In this document: positions 15,817-17,142 of the stretch, piece by piece | Layout: each line of letters opens with the position of its first letter | How positions within the stretch are numbered: the stretch's first letter is position 1 | Source of the DNA: Bacteroidota bacterium | GTDB taxonomy: Bacteria; Bacteroidota; Ignavibacteria; Ignavibacteriales; Melioribacteraceae | Assembly (NCBI GenBank): GCA_023447335.1 | Contig: JAEXOD010000207.1 | Location: forward strand, 1 to 17,142 | DNA length: 17,142 nt | Reading direction: 5' to 3' | The notes under the pieces: model-generated | The model's input: only the letters and a program-made list of their open reading frames with translations | The model's database searches: none | Told to the model about the DNA's origin: nothing | Program-made: the position numbers and the translations under genes

Positions 15817-16200
15817 TTAATTATCTATTGCGGTTGTAACTTCAGTCGGTGTTACGGTCATTGTAACTTGAACCGAATCTGCACCGTCATTTCCAATTTC
15901 ATTACCAAGACCTACTAGTTCAATTTCCTGAGCTTGAACAGTTGCTGTATATGAACCGTTAGGAGTTGATCTTAGGTTAGTAGGAATTGTCCATCCTGTA
16001 AAAGTATTACCGCCACCGCCTAATGCAGTTGGTTTTCTGTAATATTGTTGTGCATTTGAAGCTAAGTTTGTTAAGTCAGATACTACTGCATCTCTGTTGG
16101 CGTTGCTGCTGCTTGCCGTAAATACGTTAATACCTACTACTACAGCTATACCTACTATAATTACGCCTAATACGATAAGTAACAATTGTTGTTGTCCCAT
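15817..16200 (-). CDS. Noncanonical type IV pilin-like subunit, probable major pilin
   Basis: A 127-residue protein that begins MGQQQLLLIVLGVIIVGIAV: two residues (MG), then three Gln and a hydrophobic helix to about residue 28, as in the stalk helix of type IV pilins. After a charged turn (NANRD) come AQQYYRKP (51-58), GGGG (62-65), FTGW (67-70) and a small beta-rich C-terminal domain. If a prepilin peptidase cuts after Gly2, the leader is only two residues, and mature position 5 is Leu instead of the near-invariant Glu. There is no Cys pair. It has an AGGAG SD 6 bases before the ATG, a candidate sigma-54 promoter upstream and a strong terminator behind. This suggests high, separately regulated expression, hence the call of major pilin. 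Function rests on gene context and the N-terminal helix, because I do not recognise a named family. Confidence 0.82.
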   Translation of the reverse strand: MGQQQLLLIVLGVIIVGIAVVVGINVFTASSSNANRDAVVSDLTNLASNAQQYYRKPTALGGGGNTFTGWTIPTNLRSTPNGSYTATVQAQEIELVGLGNEIGNDGADSVQVTMTVTPTEVTTAIDN

Positions 16201-16206
16201 TGTGAA

Positions 16207-16211
16207 CTCCT
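16207..16211 (-). promoter_or_regulatory. Ribosome binding site of the second pilin gene
   Basis: AGGAG on the minus strand lies 6 bases before the ATG at 16200. Several genes in this window have weak or no SD, so this near-optimal site marks a strongly translated gene. Confidence 0.75.
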
Positions 16212-16264
16212 GTTATGTTGTTATTAATGTTTATATTTTGTTTTTATCAAACTGAATAAAATTA

Positions 16265-16280
16265 AGAAAGAATTGTGCCA
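16265..16280 (-). promoter_or_regulatory. Candidate sigma-54 (-24/-12) promoter of the second pilin gene
   Basis: On the minus strand the sequence TGGCACAATTCTTTCT fits the consensus TGGCACGNNNNTTGCW with a perfect TGGCAC -24 element and correct spacing to the -12 element. Its one notable mismatch is T for the G at -13. The predicted start near 16254 would give a leader of about 54 nt with the AGGAG SD near its end. A sigma-54 activator is encoded in the same window. An inverted repeat GTAACTATTAC at 16344-16354, about 95 bp upstream of the predicted start, is a possible activator site. Confidence 0.6.
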
Positions 16281-16343
16281 ACTTAAAATTTGCTCAAAAA
16301 CTCAATTTCTGTGTAAAAACTACCATTATGAAAAAGAACAGAT

Positions 16344-16354
16344 GTAACTATTAC
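16344..16354. promoter_or_regulatory. Candidate activator-binding inverted repeat upstream of the pilin promoter
   Basis: GTAACTATTAC is a GTAA-CTA-TTAC inverted repeat centred about 95 bp upstream of the predicted sigma-54 start, a normal distance for an NtrC-type enhancer. A one-mismatch inverted copy lies at 374-384, in front of the sigma-54 activator gene. The site is short and AT-rich, so chance is a real alternative. Confidence 0.25.
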
Positions 16355-16369
16355 CTGTAAAAATAACAC

Positions 16370-16759
16370 TTAATGTAAAATTGTAATCAAAAAATCGCGC
16401 GGTAAGATCCTTATTCTAACCGAAACCGAGTCTCCGGCAGTTACTTCTTCGTTTCCGATTGCGGTTACTTCAACAAAAGCTAACGGTTGACTTATATCCG
16501 TAATCTCAAACCTGCCGTTAGCATTCACCCGCAATTCAGTTGGTATACTCCAGCCTGCAAAGCTTCTTCCGCCCCCTCCCATTACTGAAGGACGACTATA
16601 ATACTGTTGTGCCAAGCCGGATAAATTAACACAATCAGTTATAAGATTATCCCGTTTTGTTTCTACGGCATGGCTTCTAAACATATTTATTCCAAGTAGT
16701 ATTGCTACTCCTACTACCAAAATTGCCAAAAGTATTAGTAAAAGTTGTTGCTGTCCCAA
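16370..16759 (-). CDS. Second noncanonical pilin-like paralogue, TTG start
   Basis: A 129-residue paralogue of the neighbouring pilin. It shares the MGQQQLLLI start, a hydrophobic helix to about residue 27, AQQYY (50-54), GGGG (61-64), FAGW (67-70), IP and an NG turn, a GNE motif and DSV near the end. The body and C-terminus are otherwise quite diverged, so it is not a recent duplicate. The start codon is TTG at 16759-16757. It is fixed by alignment with the other pilin and by a GGAG SD 7 bases upstream. It has its own candidate sigma-54 promoter and no clear terminator before the next pilin, so transcripts may run on. The weaker start codon suggests a lower-abundance or minor subunit, possibly tip or initiation. 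As in the paralogue, no Glu5 and no ordinary prepilin leader are present. Confidence 0.8.
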   Translation of the reverse strand: MGQQQLLLILLAILVVGVAILLGINMFRSHAVETKRDNLITDCVNLSGLAQQYYSRPSVMGGGGRSFAGWSIPTELRVNANGRFEITDISQPLAFVEVTAIGNEEVTAGDSVSVRIRILPRDFLITILH

Positions 16760-16766
16760 TTTCGGA

Positions 16767-16770
16767 CTCC
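16767..16770 (-). promoter_or_regulatory. SD sequence that fixes the TTG start of the first pilin
   Basis: GGAG on the minus strand lies 7 bases before TTG at 16759. No in-frame ATG would keep the conserved MGQQQ end, so this site decides the start. Confidence 0.7.
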
Positions 16771-16788
16771 GTGTTTTTCTTTAATATA

Positions 16789-16804
16789 TGCAAAAATTAA
16801 ACCA
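16789..16804 (-). promoter_or_regulatory. Candidate sigma-54 (-24/-12) promoter of the first pilin gene
   Basis: On the minus strand TGGTTTAATTTTTGCA has GG at -24 and GC at -12 with correct spacing and a perfect TTGCA -12 element. The rest of the -24 box is degenerate. The predicted start near 16778 gives a leader of about 19 nt that still contains the GGAG SD. Finding a second such element in front of the paralogous pilin raises confidence in both. Confidence 0.55.
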
Positions 16805-16816
16805 ACCCTTTTTTAA

Positions 16817-16885
16817 GGTTAAATGTTAAAAGTTGAAGGTTAAATATTTTTAGGGGAGGTTAAATGTTAAAGGTTGGACGTTAAT
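16817..16885 (+). repeat. Degenerate tandem 7-bp repeat tract (NGTTAAA)
   Basis: Two runs of four heptamers are visible: GGTTAAA, TGTTAAA, AGTTGAA, GGTTAAA (16817-16844) and GGTTAAA, TGTTAAA, GGTTGGA, CGTTAAT (16858-16885), separated by 13 bp. The two runs are in direct orientation with a 41-bp offset. Short tandem heptamers of this sort are known from intergenic regions of several bacterial lineages. The tract lies directly upstream of the first pilin's candidate promoter and downstream of aspS. Confidence 0.75.
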
Positions 16886-16910
16886 AATTTTTACTACATA
16901 CTATCTACTC

Positions 16911-16942
16911 AAAAAAAAGGCTGCTCAAAGGCAGCCATTTTT
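16911..16942 (-). terminator. Rho-independent terminator of aspS
   Basis: On the minus strand GGCTGC (16936-16931), a six-base loop and GCAGCC (16924-16919) are followed by eight T residues (16918-16911). The plus-strand reading also has a T run after the stem, so it may work in both directions. It separates aspS from the pilin genes. Confidence 0.9.
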
Positions 16943-17142
16943 TTATCTTATCTTTATATGCAATTCTTTTAACTGATCATCATCTACATGCGAGGGGGAG
17001 TCATCCATTAAAGACATACCGCTCGAGGTTTTTGGAAATGCCATAACATCTCTAATTGAGTGTTCTCCGGCAAATAACATCACCAATCTATCTAACCCAA
17101 AAGCTATTCCTCCGTGAGGGGGCGCACCGTATTTAAATGCTC
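16943..17142 (-). CDS. aspS: Aspartyl-tRNA synthetase, C-terminal 66 codons
   Basis: The frame enters from the right edge and reads AFKYGAPPHGGIAFGLDRLV, then IRDVMAFPKTSSG, and ends SHVDDDQLKELHIKIR. GAPPHGGIAFGLDRL is class II synthetase motif 3 with its ATP-binding Arg, in the form typical of bacterial AspRS. The enzyme charges tRNA-Asp in the cytoplasm. The 5' part lies outside the window. The stop at 16945-16943 is followed at once by a strong terminator, so it is not co-transcribed with the pilin genes by default. Confidence 0.97.
   Translation of the reverse strand, partial: AFKYGAPPHGGIAFGLDRLVMLFAGEHSIRDVMAFPKTSSGMSLMDDSPSHVDDDQLKELHIKIR

Noticed and set aside
16201..16369. Terminator between the two pilin genes
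   Set aside because: No GC-rich stem followed by a T run is visible on the minus strand after the first pilin stop, so I did not call one.
8818..16759. Type II secretion system instead of a pilus-like system
   Set aside because: The PilM-PilN fusion resembles GspL, but a PilT-like ATPase, the pilMNOPQ order and the lack of GspC, GspG-K or GspM-like genes favour a pilus. A hybrid or secretion use is not excluded.
16817..16885. CRISPR-like array
   Set aside because: Units are 7 bp, degenerate and contiguous. There are no 25-40 bp repeats with unique spacers and no cas genes.
1..17142. tRNA, rRNA, insertion sequence or phage genes
   Set aside because: No cloverleaf, rRNA segment, transposase, integrase or terminal inverted repeat was recognised by reading both strands.

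Overview
The window is AT-rich (about one third G+C by eye), tightly packed and bacterial. Weak or absent Shine-Dalgarno sequences at several genes, the protein style and the unusual MGQQQ pilins suggest the Bacteroidota/Chlorobiota/Ignavibacteriota group, with Ignavibacteria-like bacteria as my best guess. That placement is an inference: there is no rRNA or other taxonomic marker, only the last 66 codons of aspS.

Layout. (1) 1-268, minus strand: the first 12 codons of an unidentified gene, preceded by a 70-residue two-helix membrane protein. (2) 269-481: an AT-rich divergent intergenic region. (3) 482-3077, plus strand: a two-gene regulatory unit with overlapping frames, made of an NtrC-family sigma-54 activator and a soluble histidine kinase with a C-terminal receiver. 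(4) 3069-15737, minus strand: nine genes separated by at most 35 bp, several with 4-bp ATGA-type overlaps. In transcription order they are a PilC-like platform protein, PilB-like assembly ATPase, PilT-like retraction ATPase, PilM-PilN fusion, PilO-PilP fusion, short secretin, single-domain response regulator, 1164-residue hybrid sensor kinase, and a receiver protein joined to a histidine-containing helical domain with no kinase ATPase domain. Its 3' end overlaps the plus-strand unit tail to tail by 9 bp. (5) 15738-16804, minus strand: two paralogous small pilin-like genes, each with its own SD and a candidate -24/-12 (sigma-54) promoter. A strong palindromic terminator separates the second from pilC. 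(6) 16817-16942: a degenerate 7-bp repeat tract and the aspS terminator. (7) 16943-17142, minus strand: the 3' end of aspS.

How it fits together. This looks like a nearly complete but compacted type IV pilus-like machine, with two ATPases, platform, fused alignment complex, outer-membrane secretin and pilins, packaged with its own signalling genes. The sigma-54 activator lies next to the operon and the candidate sigma-54 promoters lie in front of the pilins, which recalls PilS/PilR control of pilA. The strongest departures from known type IV pili are: pilins that begin MGQQQLLL, with almost no leader and no Glu5; a PilT whose Asp-box acidic pair is Ala-Ala; two alignment-complex fusions; a ~400-residue secretin; and a receiver-DHp protein without a catalytic domain. 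No prepilin peptidase, pilotin or minor-pilin cluster is visible in the window.
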